In this document: in pieces, positions 52,021 through 61,418 of the stretch | Numbering within the stretch: position 1 is the first letter of the stretch | Layout: the number at the start of each line of letters is the position of its first letter | IMG/VR virus record: IMGVR_UViG_3300031787_005083 | Location: 62,001 to 126,000 of that record | Direction: 5' to 3' (one strand) | DNA: 64,000 nucleotides | Source: a virus | Translations under genes and position numbers: made by a program | Notes under the pieces: generated by a model | Seen by the model: only the letters and a program-made list of their open reading frames with translations | The model's database searches: none | Told to the model about the DNA's origin: nothing

Positions 52021-53523
52021 ATGGCATATACAATTGATAGATATAATAAAGGTCAACTAACCGTAATTGAAGACGGTACTATTGATCAAAGCACCGACTT
52101 AAAATTAGTAGGTAAGAATTATGCAGGTTACGGTGAAATACAAAACGAAAACTTTGTATTTTTACTTGAAAACTTTTCAGGAACAAATGCGCCTCCTAGA
52201 GCAGTAAGCGGACAGCTTTGGTTTGACAGTGCAAATAGCAAACTTAAATTTTATGACGGATTCCAGTGGAGAACCACAGGCGGTGCTGAAGTAAGTAGTA
52301 ATGTTCCAACCGGTCTAAAGCGAGGCGATTTTTGGTGGGATACAGCTAATGAACAGTTGTATACATACAACGGTATTGATTTTGTACTTATTGGACCACA
52401 AAGTGCAGGATCAGGACAAACACAGATTGTAAGTCGTACAGTTAGAGATACCGGTGGTGGATCAAGAGGCATTATTACAGCAGTTGTTAATGATGAAGTT
52501 ATTTTTGTCATAAGCAATCAAGATTTTACTATTGACACTAGTGATGTTGCTAGTAACATTTCTGGATTTGACAGAATCAAACAAGGTATTACATTAAAGA
52601 ATACGTTAAATAGCTCAGGCGGAGTTACATCAGGCGATTGGAGATTCTGGGGAACTGCATCTAACACTGAAAAATTAGGTGGTCAACCTGCGGCTAATTA
52701 TGTTCGATCTGACAATCCAACATTTAACTCTTTAGCATCTTTTAGAGATGCAGGTATATTAGTAGGTGATTCTGGAGATTTTAGAATCAGTGTTGAATCA
52801 ACAACTACTAATGCTATAATTGCAAACGAAGTTGGTAATCAAATTGTTTTTAAAGCAAAGGATCTTTTAGGCAACATCAAAAATCCAATGCGTATATTTG
52901 CTGATAATATTATACCAGGATTTGTTGCAGGTACTGAATTTACTCCAAATCCAACTAGATTAGGTTCAACAATTGGTACAGCTGATTATCCTTGGCTAAA
53001 CATATATGCAGACACATTTACAGGTTTAGCTCAACGTGCTAGTGCTCTTGTAGTAGCAGGCGAAAATAGACTTGGTTCATTAACAGCAACACCTAACACT
53101 GTTGCTATTAGAAATAATGATGGAGATATTTTTGCAAATGTATTTCAAGGAGTTGCAGCTGAAGCACGATATGCTGACTTAGCAGAAAAATATACAACTG
53201 ATCAAGAACATATTCCAGGAACTATTATGATGGTATGTGAACATCCAGATCATGAGTTAGAAGCATGTCAAAGCACTGGCTTTCCTGTAGGTGTTGTGTC
53301 AACAGCGCCAGCATTTACAATGAATGCCGAAGCTGATGGTCAAGCCATTGCTCTAAAAGGCAGAGTTCCAGTAAGAATTATAGGCGCTGTTAAAAAGGGT
53401 GATATAATATATGCAGGAGACCACGGCGTAGGATCATTATCAGGCCCTTATAAAATTGGTGTAGCATTAGAAAGTAATTCTTTAGAAAATGAAAAATTAA
53501 TCGAGTGTGTACTAGTATTATAA
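52021..53523 (+). CDS. Fibre-like structural protein with G2-type C-terminus (paralog 3 of 3)
   Basis: 500 residues. Shared N-terminal module: GYGEIQNENFVFLLENFSGT, APPRAVSGQLWFDSANSKLK, GDFWWDTANEQLYTYNGIDF. The C-terminal ~120 residues (from about 380) contain EARYADLAEKYTTDQEHIPG, MVCEHPDHELEACQSTGFPV, GVVSTAPAFTMN, then LKGRVPVRIIGAVKKGDIIY; 'YADLAEKY..D....PGTVM' followed by 'GVVS..P...MN' is the Peptidase_G2/intramolecular chaperone-type end of phage fibres. Whether it self-cleaves is not visible. It is the third member of the tandem set. Confidence 0.75.
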   Translation: MAYTIDRYNKGQLTVIEDGTIDQSTDLKLVGKNYAGYGEIQNENFVFLLENFSGTNAPPRAVSGQLWFDSANSKLKFYDGFQWRTTGGAEVSSNVPTGLKRGDFWWDTANEQLYTYNGIDFVLIGPQSAGSGQTQIVSRTVRDTGGGSRGIITAVVNDEVIFVISNQDFTIDTSDVASNISGFDRIKQGITLKNTLNSSGGVTSGDWRFWGTASNTEKLGGQPAANYVRSDNPTFNSLASFRDAGILVGDSGDFRISVESTTTNAIIANEVGNQIVFKAKDLLGNIKNPMRIFADNIIPGFVAGTEFTPNPTRLGSTIGTADYPWLNIYADTFTGLAQRASALVVAGENRLGSLTATPNTVAIRNNDGDIFANVFQGVAAEARYADLAEKYTTDQEHIPGTIMMVCEHPDHELEACQSTGFPVGVVSTAPAFTMNAEADGQAIALKGRVPVRIIGAVKKGDIIYAGDHGVGSLSGPYKIGVALESNSLENEKLIECVLVL

Positions 53524-53526
53524 ATA
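53519..53526 (+). promoter_or_regulatory. T4-type late promoter TATAAATA
   Basis: Perfect TATAAATA across the upstream stop codon, 25 bases before the ATG at 53551. Confidence 0.7.
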
Positions 53527-53550
53527 TAGTAGTATTTAATAGGAAATAAC

Positions 53551-54456
53551 ATGTCAGTAACAGTCGGCTCAAAGATTACAGCAGCAAATTATAATACCTT
53601 ACAAAGTAGGGTTGCCAACATATTGGGGCAAGGCTTTGATCAATCTGGATACGGACAGTCATTAGTTAGTAGTTTAGTTGATGCTGAGACGTTAATAACA
53701 GCTGAACATATGGAATTATTAAGAACTGATCTTAATAGAATTTGTGTACATCAAACTGGTAGTCTCTCAAATCTTTCAGAATTAGATTCTGGCGACAAAA
53801 TTAGTGCTAACGCAGTAAATGGTGATCCAACTAAAGGTTTTAACGCTTATGTTTCACTAATGAATGTTCTTGAACCAAATGCTCAAATAGTAGATCCTAC
53901 ACAAGTTACAATAGAAACAGCTATTACAAGTGTTAGATATAGTCCATGGAACGGTCAGCCAGTACATTCTTTTACAGTAACTTGGAATAGCCAAGATCAG
54001 CGTAGAGCATTTTTTAACGCTGGCGGCGAAATACACGTATCTGCTGAAATTGCTGGAGATACAACATCAAAAGGCTTAGATTGGAATGCCATGCTTCAAA
54101 ACATGGGTACTATTAAATTTGGCAAAAATGCTACAACTAAAACAGGTAGTGGCGGAACAGCTTATTCAATTGGAAATTACCAAATAACATCTTCTTATCA
54201 AAGAATTTTTGAAAGAAATGGACAACTTAGCACTTATGCCGAAAACAGATACTACGTGTCAGCAAAAGAAATAAGTACTAGAGCGATCCAGTTTAGAATA
54301 GAATTTTTAGATGCTGATAGCGGAGATCCAGGAAACGACGAATCAGTCTTTGGAACACTTACTAGTTTAGTTAAACAACTCCGTCCAACCGGAAGTTACG
54401 TATCAATTACATCTCCATCATATTCTAATCAAGTTGATCTCGCCAGCGGCGCTTAA
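53551..54456 (+). CDS. Virion structural protein (paralog A)
   Basis: 301 residues. N-terminus VTVGSKITAANYNTLQSRVA NILG; middle RRAFFNAGGEIHVSAEIAGD, SKGLDWNAMLQNMGTIKFGK; then TSSYQRIFERNGQLSTYAEN. This plan repeats in the next gene. Predicted beta-rich with a helical N-terminal docking segment. No enzymatic motif. The late promoter at 53519 and tail-gene context indicate a fibre-tip, whisker or baseplate-rim protein. Confidence 0.65.
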   Translation: MSVTVGSKITAANYNTLQSRVANILGQGFDQSGYGQSLVSSLVDAETLITAEHMELLRTDLNRICVHQTGSLSNLSELDSGDKISANAVNGDPTKGFNAYVSLMNVLEPNAQIVDPTQVTIETAITSVRYSPWNGQPVHSFTVTWNSQDQRRAFFNAGGEIHVSAEIAGDTTSKGLDWNAMLQNMGTIKFGKNATTKTGSGGTAYSIGNYQITSSYQRIFERNGQLSTYAENRYYVSAKEISTRAIQFRIEFLDADSGDPGNDESVFGTLTSLVKQLRPTGSYVSITSPSYSNQVDLASGA

Positions 54457-54468
54457 CAAGGTTAAACT

Positions 54469-55581
54469 ATGACAGTAAGTATTGGTAATGTAGCACAAAA
54501 CACAGACTATAATAATTTAGTTTCTGAGATAAGAAATATCTTAGGCAACGGTGTTGGTGCAGCAGGGTACGGTCAATTAATTTCTAACTTAACAACAGTA
54601 ACTGGAAGTTCTACAAAAGATATAGCCATTACAGAATGGAACAATCTTAGAACACAAATTAATAGAATTTCTAGACATCAGCAAAATACTGATCAAAGTA
54701 TTGGTGCTCTTACTACCGGTAGAATTATTGGTGCAGATGAATCAGGTACTAGTGTAACACGGGTAGATACTGGTGGAACCATAACATTTACTCATAATAG
54801 TTCTGACACTACTATGGGAGTTAACGATTTTATTACAGCCGTTGCAAACGTAAAAACTATATCTGATGCAGTCACTCCTACAGTTCATCCTATACAAAAT
54901 ACATTAACAAATACTAGGGTATTTGCATCGAGTACACGTACTGCATCATGGGGCGGCGCTGGACAGCTACAAACAGTAAATTGTATATTTGAAATAGTTT
55001 TTGAAGGCGGGTATCAAGTTTCTGATTCTACTACCGGTGCTACAGTCACAGCAACTGGAGCAGATCATAGAAGACACTTTTTTAATACAGGCGGCGAAAT
55101 AAGAATTTCAGGCGCAAATACTAGTACTAGTCAAGTTAAAGGGTCAGACTGGGCAGTGATGCTTCAAAATATGGGAGCAGTAGTACTTGGTAAAAATAAG
55201 ACTACTGTGACTGGCACAGGAAGAGCAAGAGACGGCGTTACTGATGTTAACCTAGATGGTATTGTTGATAGTAGCATAGGAAATTTTCAATTAACAACAA
55301 GTTATCAATTAATTTTTCAACGTAATGGCGGCGGGGAAAGTGCAAACTATGCTGAAAATACCATTACAATGTATGCACGACGAAACCTTACTGGCGACAT
55401 TATTACTATATCAATTGAATTAACTGATAACGATTTAGGCGACCAAACAGGTACAGGGCCAGGAGTTGACGAGCCAGTTGACGGTACATTACAGATTGGG
55501 TTAGATCTAAGACGAGCCACTGGCAGTTTTGTTTCAGTCCCTACTCCTGTAGCAATAGTAGCAGACGAATTATTCACATAA
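54469..55581 (+). CDS. Virion structural protein (paralog B)
   Basis: 370 residues with the same plan as its upstream neighbour: YNNLVSEIRNILGNGVGAAG YGQ; RRHFFNTGGEIRISGANTST, DWAVMLQNMGAVVLGKNKTT; TSYQLIFQRNGGGESANYAE N. It is longer by an inserted loop around residues 100-180 and a Gly/Asp-rich insert (TGRARDGVTDVNLDGIVDSS). AAGG precedes the ATG. It is the last gene before the sigma70-driven cassette and there is no terminator between. Function as for paralog A. Confidence 0.65.
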   Translation: MTVSIGNVAQNTDYNNLVSEIRNILGNGVGAAGYGQLISNLTTVTGSSTKDIAITEWNNLRTQINRISRHQQNTDQSIGALTTGRIIGADESGTSVTRVDTGGTITFTHNSSDTTMGVNDFITAVANVKTISDAVTPTVHPIQNTLTNTRVFASSTRTASWGGAGQLQTVNCIFEIVFEGGYQVSDSTTGATVTATGADHRRHFFNTGGEIRISGANTSTSQVKGSDWAVMLQNMGAVVLGKNKTTVTGTGRARDGVTDVNLDGIVDSSIGNFQLTTSYQLIFQRNGGGESANYAENTITMYARRNLTGDIITISIELTDNDLGDQTGTGPGVDEPVDGTLQIGLDLRRATGSFVSVPTPVAIVADELFT

Positions 55582-55584
55582 TCA

Positions 55585-55613
55585 TTGACATCCTGCACAT
55601 TTTGTTATATAAT
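55585..55613 (+). promoter_or_regulatory. Consensus sigma70 promoter for the sugar/radical-SAM cassette
   Basis: TTGACA (55585-55590), 17-base spacer, TATAAT (55608-55613); all 12 consensus bases match. GGAGG and the ATG at 55632 follow. Confidence 0.93.
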
Positions 55614-55631
55614 AGTGTGTAGGAGGTCTCA

Positions 55632-55979
55632 ATGGACGATCGTTTAGAAAAAGCACTTGAATTTTCAAATTTTATGACTACGCTGAATAATCAGCGCAGA
55701 GTCATTCGTGAACAATTTTTAGAAAATTGTATACATTATCTTAATGGCGGTAAATTTTCAGTTACTAGAGAACTGATCAATTTTTGCAGTTTAATGCAAA
55801 GTCGAGGTCACGCTAATATTGTTCTTATAGATGACAACGATGCTCCGGTTGAAGTATCTGATCTAGAAAAATTTTTAGATGACATAACTGACATTTATTT
55901 TACTAACTCAAATGAATACCTTAATAAGTACAACGAAATCAAAAAAAATAGAACAGTAAAGGGACTTGTTAATTTATGA
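55632..55979 (+). CDS. Small conserved phage protein, 115 aa
   Basis: MDDRLEKALEFSNFMTTLNN QRRVIREQFLE, then HYLNGGKFSVTRELINFCSL, IDDNDAPVEVSDLEKFLDDI TDIYF and KNRTVKGLVNL. I recall this 'LEKALEFSN...NGGxFxVTxELIxF...NDAPVEIxDLExFLxDI' pattern as a conserved, uncharacterised small protein of marine T4-like phages. All-alpha, acidic, cytoplasmic. It is the first gene of the cassette, with GGAGG before the ATG, and its stop overlaps the next start (ATGA). Confidence 0.7.
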   Translation: MDDRLEKALEFSNFMTTLNNQRRVIREQFLENCIHYLNGGKFSVTRELINFCSLMQSRGHANIVLIDDNDAPVEVSDLEKFLDDITDIYFTNSNEYLNKYNEIKKNRTVKGLVNL

Positions 55980-56836
55980 CGAGGGGAGTATTACTGTTTG
56001 CTCTTAATAATTCTACAATTGATTATATTAAACAAGCAATCTATTGTGCAAAAAAAATTAAGAAACATTTAGGCATTCCTGTAGCTCTTGCAACAGATAA
56101 TCCTGACTATCTAAAAAGTCAATTTCCGTATTATGAAAAATACATACAACATATAATCCCGTTAGATTTTTATACAACCACTCAAACTCGAAGGTTTCGT
56201 GACGGTACAATGAGCAAGCGTGATCTAGAATGGAAGAATCATAATAGATCAAGTGCATACAATATAACGCCGTTTGACGAAACTATTGTTATGGATACTG
56301 ATTTTATCATAGGTAACAATTTGCTTTTAAATTGTTTTGGTACCGACGAAGAGTTTTTCATATATAGAAATGTTGAAGATTTAAATCAAGATAGGCCTGA
56401 CGGTCACGAATTTAATAAAATTAGTGACAGAAGTATTGATATGTATTGGGCTACTGTTTTTTATTTTAAAAAAACAGAGTTTATGCAAAGTTTTTTTGAA
56501 TTACTAGATCACATTAAAGAAAATTGGCATTTCTATAGATTAATATATCAAATTCCGTTTAAATTGTTTCGTAATGATTATACGTTTAGTATAGCAATTC
56601 ATATGCTAAATGGGTTTCAGCGTACTAGCTGGCCTAAAGCATTACCTGGAAAATTATGGTTTACTACTGACGCTGACGTATTAATAAAAATGGAAGATGA
56701 GAGTTATACATTTTTATTAGATAAAAAAGAGTGGGTAGGGCATTATACCGCCGGATACATTAAAGATACTAATATTCATATCATGAATAAGTTTAGCCTT
56801 AATCGTGCAATAGATGAGGCCTTGACAAATGAATAA
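55976..56836 (+). CDS. Glycosyltransferase-like protein 1 (GT-A type)
   Basis: 286 residues. MTRGVLLFALNNSTIDYIKQ AIYCA opens a Rossmann-like half, and TIVMDTDFIIGNN (DTD at 107-109) is a DxD-like metal/nucleotide-sugar site in the GT-A manner. FDGTMS-like KRDLEWKNHN, AYNITPFDET and VYFYFKKTEFMQSFF-type middle blocks follow. The paralog is the next gene. No membrane segment. It probably attaches or trims a sugar on a phage or host glycan; the donor cannot be told. It starts by ATGA overlap. Confidence 0.65.
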   Translation: MTRGVLLFALNNSTIDYIKQAIYCAKKIKKHLGIPVALATDNPDYLKSQFPYYEKYIQHIIPLDFYTTTQTRRFRDGTMSKRDLEWKNHNRSSAYNITPFDETIVMDTDFIIGNNLLLNCFGTDEEFFIYRNVEDLNQDRPDGHEFNKISDRSIDMYWATVFYFKKTEFMQSFFELLDHIKENWHFYRLIYQIPFKLFRNDYTFSIAIHMLNGFQRTSWPKALPGKLWFTTDADVLIKMEDESYTFLLDKKEWVGHYTAGYIKDTNIHIMNKFSLNRAIDEALTNE

Positions 56837-57650
56837 AGGATTTTGTTTACTTGCACAAAATAATGAAACTACTGATTATGTAAAACAGGCATATGCTTTA
56901 GCATTGAGTCTTCACAAGTATAACAAAGATCAAAAAATTTCGTTAATTACAAACGACACAGTTCCAACAGAATACAAAAATGTCTTTGATCAAATACTTC
57001 CAATTCCGTGGGACGATAGTGCAAAAGATGCACAATGGAAAATACAGAATCGTTGGAAGGTATATCATGCTAGTCCCTACGACGAAACAATTGTCTTAGA
57101 AGCAGACATGTTAATACTAACTGACATTACACATTGGTGGCAAGAACTAGGCAAGCGAGATTTATTTTTTGTAAGTAATGTCCGCACATATCGAGACGAA
57201 TTAGTAACTTCTGCTTATTATAGAAAAACTTTTATTGCTAATAAACTTCCTAATCTTTATAGTGCCTGTCATTATTTTAAAAAGGGAGATGTTGCTAAGG
57301 AGTTTTATAATCTAGTTGAAATGATTACAAATAATTGGCAATTATTCTATGGTAAATTTGCGTCAGAAGAATATCAAAAATGGTGTTCAATGGATGTTAG
57401 CTGTGCTCTTGCAAGTAAAATATTAGGTAACGAAACAGAAATAACTGATCCTAATAGTTTTATTACCTTTACGCATATGAAACCTCATGTGCAAGGATGG
57501 AGACAAACTCCAGAGCAATGGACTAAAGTTATTGGAAAATATTATAGACCTGATGGTACATTAATTCTGGGTAATTATGTTCAAAAAGGTTTATTACATT
57601 ATGTGGAAGACGAGTTTCTAACAGATAATATTATTGAGAAATTAATATAA
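56829..57650 (+). CDS. Glycosyltransferase-like protein 2 (GT-A type)
   Basis: 273 residues, paralog of the previous gene: GFCLLAQNNETTDYVKQAYA, then ASPYDETIVLEADMLIL, with EAD at 91-93 in place of DTD. SACHYFKKGDVAKEFYNLVE and SMDVSCALASKILGNE are conserved in both. The DxD has become ExD, so the metal site may be altered. It overlaps the upstream stop by 8 bases. The same caveat on substrate applies. Confidence 0.6.
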   Translation: MNKGFCLLAQNNETTDYVKQAYALALSLHKYNKDQKISLITNDTVPTEYKNVFDQILPIPWDDSAKDAQWKIQNRWKVYHASPYDETIVLEADMLILTDITHWWQELGKRDLFFVSNVRTYRDELVTSAYYRKTFIANKLPNLYSACHYFKKGDVAKEFYNLVEMITNNWQLFYGKFASEEYQKWCSMDVSCALASKILGNETEITDPNSFITFTHMKPHVQGWRQTPEQWTKVIGKYYRPDGTLILGNYVQKGLLHYVEDEFLTDNIIEKLI

Positions 57651-57663
57651 AAGGAAAATAATA

Positions 57664-58581
57664 ATGAAAATTTTAATGACTGGAACAAGCGGCTTTATAG
57701 GTCAACATTTAGAACCGTTGTTAAAAGAACAACACGAGATTTATTCTTTAAAAAGCGACTTACTAGATTTTGATGCAGTTACAAAAGAAGTTTTAGACTT
57801 TCAGCCTGACATTATTGTACACCTTGCCGCACGTACAGAAGTAGAAAAAAGTTTTTACGAACAAATAACATTTAGTCAAATTAATTATGTAGGTAGTGTC
57901 AATTTAATTGAAACTGCAACAAAAATTCCTAATCTTAAAAACTTCGTGTTTGCAAGTACTATGGAAGTGTATGGTTGGCAACCTATTAGTGATATTGTCC
58001 AATCTGGTAGAGTTCCGGAAATATTTGAAGCTTTTGACGAAAACACACCGCCCAATCCTAATGCGCCTTATGCTGTGGCTAAGTATGGAGTTGAAAAATA
58101 TTTAGAATATGCACATCGTTGTTTAGAACTACCATTTACTGCTATTAGACAAACAAACTGTTATGGCCGCAAGGATAATGAATTTTTTGTTACTGAACAA
58201 ATTATTAGTCAGATGCTGGCTAATCCGTATGAAGCAGAGTTTGGATATGCAGAGCCATATCGTAACTTTATCTTTATCGATGACATGCTAAGTGCTTGGA
58301 CTACTATTATCAATAATCCTGCACTAGTAAACACAGGAAAAATCTTAACTATTGGTCCAGATAATCCAATTAAGATTAGAGAATATGCAACTATAATTGC
58401 AAAGAAACTTAATTGGGATGGTAAAATACATTGGCATCGCAAACTACACCGTCCAGGAGAAATTTATTGGTTGAATAGTAATCATAATTTACTTACCAAG
58501 CTAACCGGGTGGACACCTAAAGTAAGTTTAAGTGACGGTCTTGACAAAACTATTGAAATTTGGAAAGAAAAATTAAAATGA
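57664..58581 (+). CDS. NAD-dependent sugar epimerase/dehydratase
   Basis: 305 residues of extended SDR type. Dinucleotide motif TGTSGFIG (G7, G10, G13), VHLAARTEV, catalytic FASTMEVYG (S98) and the Y-x-x-x-K pair in NAPYAVAKYG (Y136, K140) are all present, along with FVTEQIISQML and the conserved TNCYGR that follows. The fold would act on a nucleotide sugar (UDP-glucose epimerase-like or a dehydratase), giving building blocks to the neighbouring transferases. AAGGA precedes the ATG. The stop overlaps the next gene (ATGA). Confidence 0.85.
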   Translation: MKILMTGTSGFIGQHLEPLLKEQHEIYSLKSDLLDFDAVTKEVLDFQPDIIVHLAARTEVEKSFYEQITFSQINYVGSVNLIETATKIPNLKNFVFASTMEVYGWQPISDIVQSGRVPEIFEAFDENTPPNPNAPYAVAKYGVEKYLEYAHRCLELPFTAIRQTNCYGRKDNEFFVTEQIISQMLANPYEAEFGYAEPYRNFIFIDDMLSAWTTIINNPALVNTGKILTIGPDNPIKIREYATIIAKKLNWDGKIHWHRKLHRPGEIYWLNSNHNLLTKLTGWTPKVSLSDGLDKTIEIWKEKLK

Positions 58582-59156
58582 AATGGTATTTTAATTTTAA
58601 AGATCCTGGAGGCGAGATATGGAAAATAACCAATGAGCTTGACGAGTCAACTCCGTATATAGAAGTAGAAGCCGAACTTTATAAAGAGTTTTCAACTGAA
58701 CAAAAGCGAATGCAAGACTACATTATTGTTCCTACTGGCAAGACAGATTTAAAATATGAATTGCAATTGAAACATCAAGATCTATTAACATTTGACGTAG
58801 ATACAAGCGTTCATCAAATTCAAAAAGTTGATAATGTTAATACTAATAATGCAGTTGTAATCGAACAAGATGTTAAACAGGGAGTTTGGACAATCAGTAT
58901 GACCGAACAACTACGAGCGTTATTAACTCAGACTGCATATTATAAAGATAAAACTCAGCTGATATATGTTACTGATCAAGACGACCCAAATATTTTACTA
59001 GACACAATAGAAGTAAAGTTGTATAATATACTATTCGATAAATCGTTTGTGCTGCCTAATCAATTAGTAAAAGTTGCTCAACGATTAAATGTAAGTTTGT
59101 ATTGTGGTAAGATATTTGAAAATTATTATCATTTGGTAAAAAATTATGAAAATTAA
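58578..59156 (+). CDS. Unknown protein, 192 aa
   Basis: Start chosen at ATG 58578 (MKWYFNFKDPGGEIWKITNE), which overlaps the epimerase stop as ATGA; a TTG six codons earlier is also possible. The N-terminal half contains KRMQDYIIVPTGKTDLKYEL and the C-terminal half LYNILFDKSFVLPNQLVKVA QRLN. It has no signal, no membrane segment and no motif that I know. Placed between the epimerase and a transferase-like gene, it may be a cassette accessory. Function unknown. Confidence 0.55.
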   Translation: MKWYFNFKDPGGEIWKITNELDESTPYIEVEAELYKEFSTEQKRMQDYIIVPTGKTDLKYELQLKHQDLLTFDVDTSVHQIQKVDNVNTNNAVVIEQDVKQGVWTISMTEQLRALLTQTAYYKDKTQLIYVTDQDDPNILLDTIEVKLYNILFDKSFVLPNQLVKVAQRLNVSLYCGKIFENYYHLVKNYEN

Positions 59157-60039
59157 AGTAGCGGAACAGGACATTATTTTCCTTAGTTATGACGAACCTA
59201 ATGCTGAAAAAAATTATGCTGACCTATGTGCAAAAGTTCCTTGGGCAAAAAGAGTTCATGGAGTTAAGGGCAGCGACGCCGCACACAAAGCATGTGCCGC
59301 ACTAAGCGAAACAGAATACTTTGTTACTGTAGATGCTGATAATATAATTGATCCAAAATTTCTTGACATTGAAGTAGACTTAGCAGAATTAGGTCTCACT
59401 ACTGAGCATGTGTTTAGTTGGTGCGGAAAAGTTCACGTCAACGGCCTTATGTATGGCAATGGTGGTTTAAAAATGTGGACACGTAAATTTGTTAATAATA
59501 TGCGTACACACGAAAATTCAGCAGTTGACGACGAAAAGGGAAAAGTAGAATTTTGTTTTGACGAAAAGTATTATCAGTTCAACGACAGTTATTCAGAAAG
59601 TTTTACTAATGCAACACCTTTTCAAGCCTGGCGAGCAGGATTCCGCGAAGGTGTTAAAATGAGCCTCAACCAAGGCACTAAAACTACTGATATAAAAAAG
59701 GTGTGGTGGCAAAATTATCAACGATTACTTATATGGTGCAATATTGGTGTAGACGTTGATAACGGCATTTGGAGTACAATAGGTGCTCGAGAAGGTTGTT
59801 ACATGACTAATTGTACTGACTGGGATTATGCACAGGTGCGCGACTTTGAATATTTAACTGAGTATTGGAAAGAAAAGGGATACGGTCCTACAACAGATAC
59901 TTCTGATTATTTTAATTGGTTAGGTACTGAACTTAAACACAAGTGCGGTTTAGAAGTTTCCAATATTGATAGTGACGGTTCAAAATTTTTCAAGACGGTG
60001 TATCAAAACACGCCAAGAATAATTAAAAGGGCAAAATGA
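59146..60039 (+). CDS. Glycosyltransferase-like protein (GT2-like)
   Basis: 297 residues. IIFLSYDEPNAEKNYADLCA, KRVHGVKGSDAAHKACAALS, ETEYFVTVDADNIIDPKFLD: the 'D-A-D' (63-65) with VTVDADNII matches GT-A/GT2 donor sites. A Trp/Cys-rich C-terminal half with SWCGKVHVNGLMYGNGGLKM and FQAWRAGFREGVKMSLNQG follows. I recall this protein family in marine T4-like phages near radical-SAM genes. It overlaps the upstream stop by 11 bases. Confidence 0.65.
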   Translation: MKIKVAEQDIIFLSYDEPNAEKNYADLCAKVPWAKRVHGVKGSDAAHKACAALSETEYFVTVDADNIIDPKFLDIEVDLAELGLTTEHVFSWCGKVHVNGLMYGNGGLKMWTRKFVNNMRTHENSAVDDEKGKVEFCFDEKYYQFNDSYSESFTNATPFQAWRAGFREGVKMSLNQGTKTTDIKKVWWQNYQRLLIWCNIGVDVDNGIWSTIGAREGCYMTNCTDWDYAQVRDFEYLTEYWKEKGYGPTTDTSDYFNWLGTELKHKCGLEVSNIDSDGSKFFKTVYQNTPRIIKRAK

Positions 60040-61418
60040 GCAACGAGCAAAAAATACAAATACTCAAAGATAAACGAGATAAAATTAACTCAGTAAGTTG
60101 TAGTTTTTGCACAGCTAAATGGTTACAAACAACTTTATATCTGCAAAACGGTTACAATCACAGTTGCCATCATCCTGCTCCTCATAAGATTCCTCTCGAA
60201 GAAGTACTAGCAGATCCTGCGGCATTGCATAACAGTAAATTTAAAAAAAGCCAACGTGAACTGATGCTCAAAGGCGAGCGACCTAGTGAGTGTGATTATT
60301 GTTGGAACATAGAAGATTTAAATAAAGATTATTTTAGCGATAGGCATTATAAAACATCGGATTACTGGGCATGGGATAAATTTGATCAAATTGCTAACAG
60401 CGACCCTAATGATAATGTTTATCCTAGTTATTTAGAAATTAGTTTTTCCAATGCATGTAATTTTGCGTGTATTTACTGTAGTCCTGAAATTTCATCTAAA
60501 TGGATGGAAGATATACAACAGAACGGGTCTTACCCAGTTAAGAATGGAGCTCATCATTTAGGCTGGTTAAAACAAGTGGGACGTTATCCGTATGCACATC
60601 ACGATGAGAATCCGTATGTAGACGCTTTCTGGAAATGGTTTCCAGAAACGTTACCGCATTTAAAAGTGTTGCGTATTACAGGCGGTGAACCAACTATGAG
60701 TAAAGACTTATGGAAATTATTAGATTACTTAATTGAAAACCCGCAGCCTGAATTAGAATTAGCTATTAACACTAACATGTGTGTGCCTGATGTATTAATT
60801 GAAAAATTAATTAATAAAATTAATAGCTTACGAGGTGTGATAAAGCGTTTAGATATTTACACTAGTCTTGAAAGCACTGGATCTCAGGCAGAATATGCAA
60901 GAGACGGATTAGACATCAGTGTATGGCAGCAGAATGTTTGTAAAGTATTAGATAATACGCAATCAACAGTGGCTATAATGACCACTGTTAACATATTAAG
61001 TTTACCTACCTTTGTAGATTTTATAGAACTAGTAATGCAGTTACGTAAAGATTACAATACAAACTTTGAACATAATCGAATTCCGCTCAGTATAAATTAT
61101 CTAAGATGGCCACCACATTTGCAATGCACTCTTTTAGATAAAGAAGAAAGACAGCAGTATGCAGATGATATCTATGTAGCTTGTGAAAAATGGCTGAAAT
61201 ATTATAGCTTAGAAAAGTATGCTCGAATCTATTTAGAAGAATGGGATCAAATACAAAGATTTTGTGATTACTTACGCACAGCAGAACCAGCAGTAGAACA
61301 CAGACAGGACTTTGTAAGATACATACAAGAGTATAATTTTAGAAGAAACAAATCGTTTACTAAGATATTTCCTGAATTCAAAAACTTATTAAAGGAATGG
61401 GATGCCCAAGAAGCCTGA
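60036..61418 (+). CDS. Radical-SAM protein 1 (twitch-domain type)
   Basis: 460 residues. The [4Fe-4S]-SAM motif is C141-NFA-C145-IY-C148 and GGEP (216-219, in RITGGEPTMSKD) binds SAM. An N-terminal extra set, C22, C25, C44 (NHSCHHPAPHK) and C86/C89 (ECDYCWN), may hold a second cluster. This architecture matches phage 'twitch-domain radical SAM' proteins (family recall). The reaction is unknown; the neighbourhood suggests modification of a sugar or peptide. Its ATG overlaps the upstream stop (ATGA). Confidence 0.85.
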   Translation: MSNEQKIQILKDKRDKINSVSCSFCTAKWLQTTLYLQNGYNHSCHHPAPHKIPLEEVLADPAALHNSKFKKSQRELMLKGERPSECDYCWNIEDLNKDYFSDRHYKTSDYWAWDKFDQIANSDPNDNVYPSYLEISFSNACNFACIYCSPEISSKWMEDIQQNGSYPVKNGAHHLGWLKQVGRYPYAHHDENPYVDAFWKWFPETLPHLKVLRITGGEPTMSKDLWKLLDYLIENPQPELELAINTNMCVPDVLIEKLINKINSLRGVIKRLDIYTSLESTGSQAEYARDGLDISVWQQNVCKVLDNTQSTVAIMTTVNILSLPTFVDFIELVMQLRKDYNTNFEHNRIPLSINYLRWPPHLQCTLLDKEERQQYADDIYVACEKWLKYYSLEKYARIYLEEWDQIQRFCDYLRTAEPAVEHRQDFVRYIQEYNFRRNKSFTKIFPEFKNLLKEWDAQEA

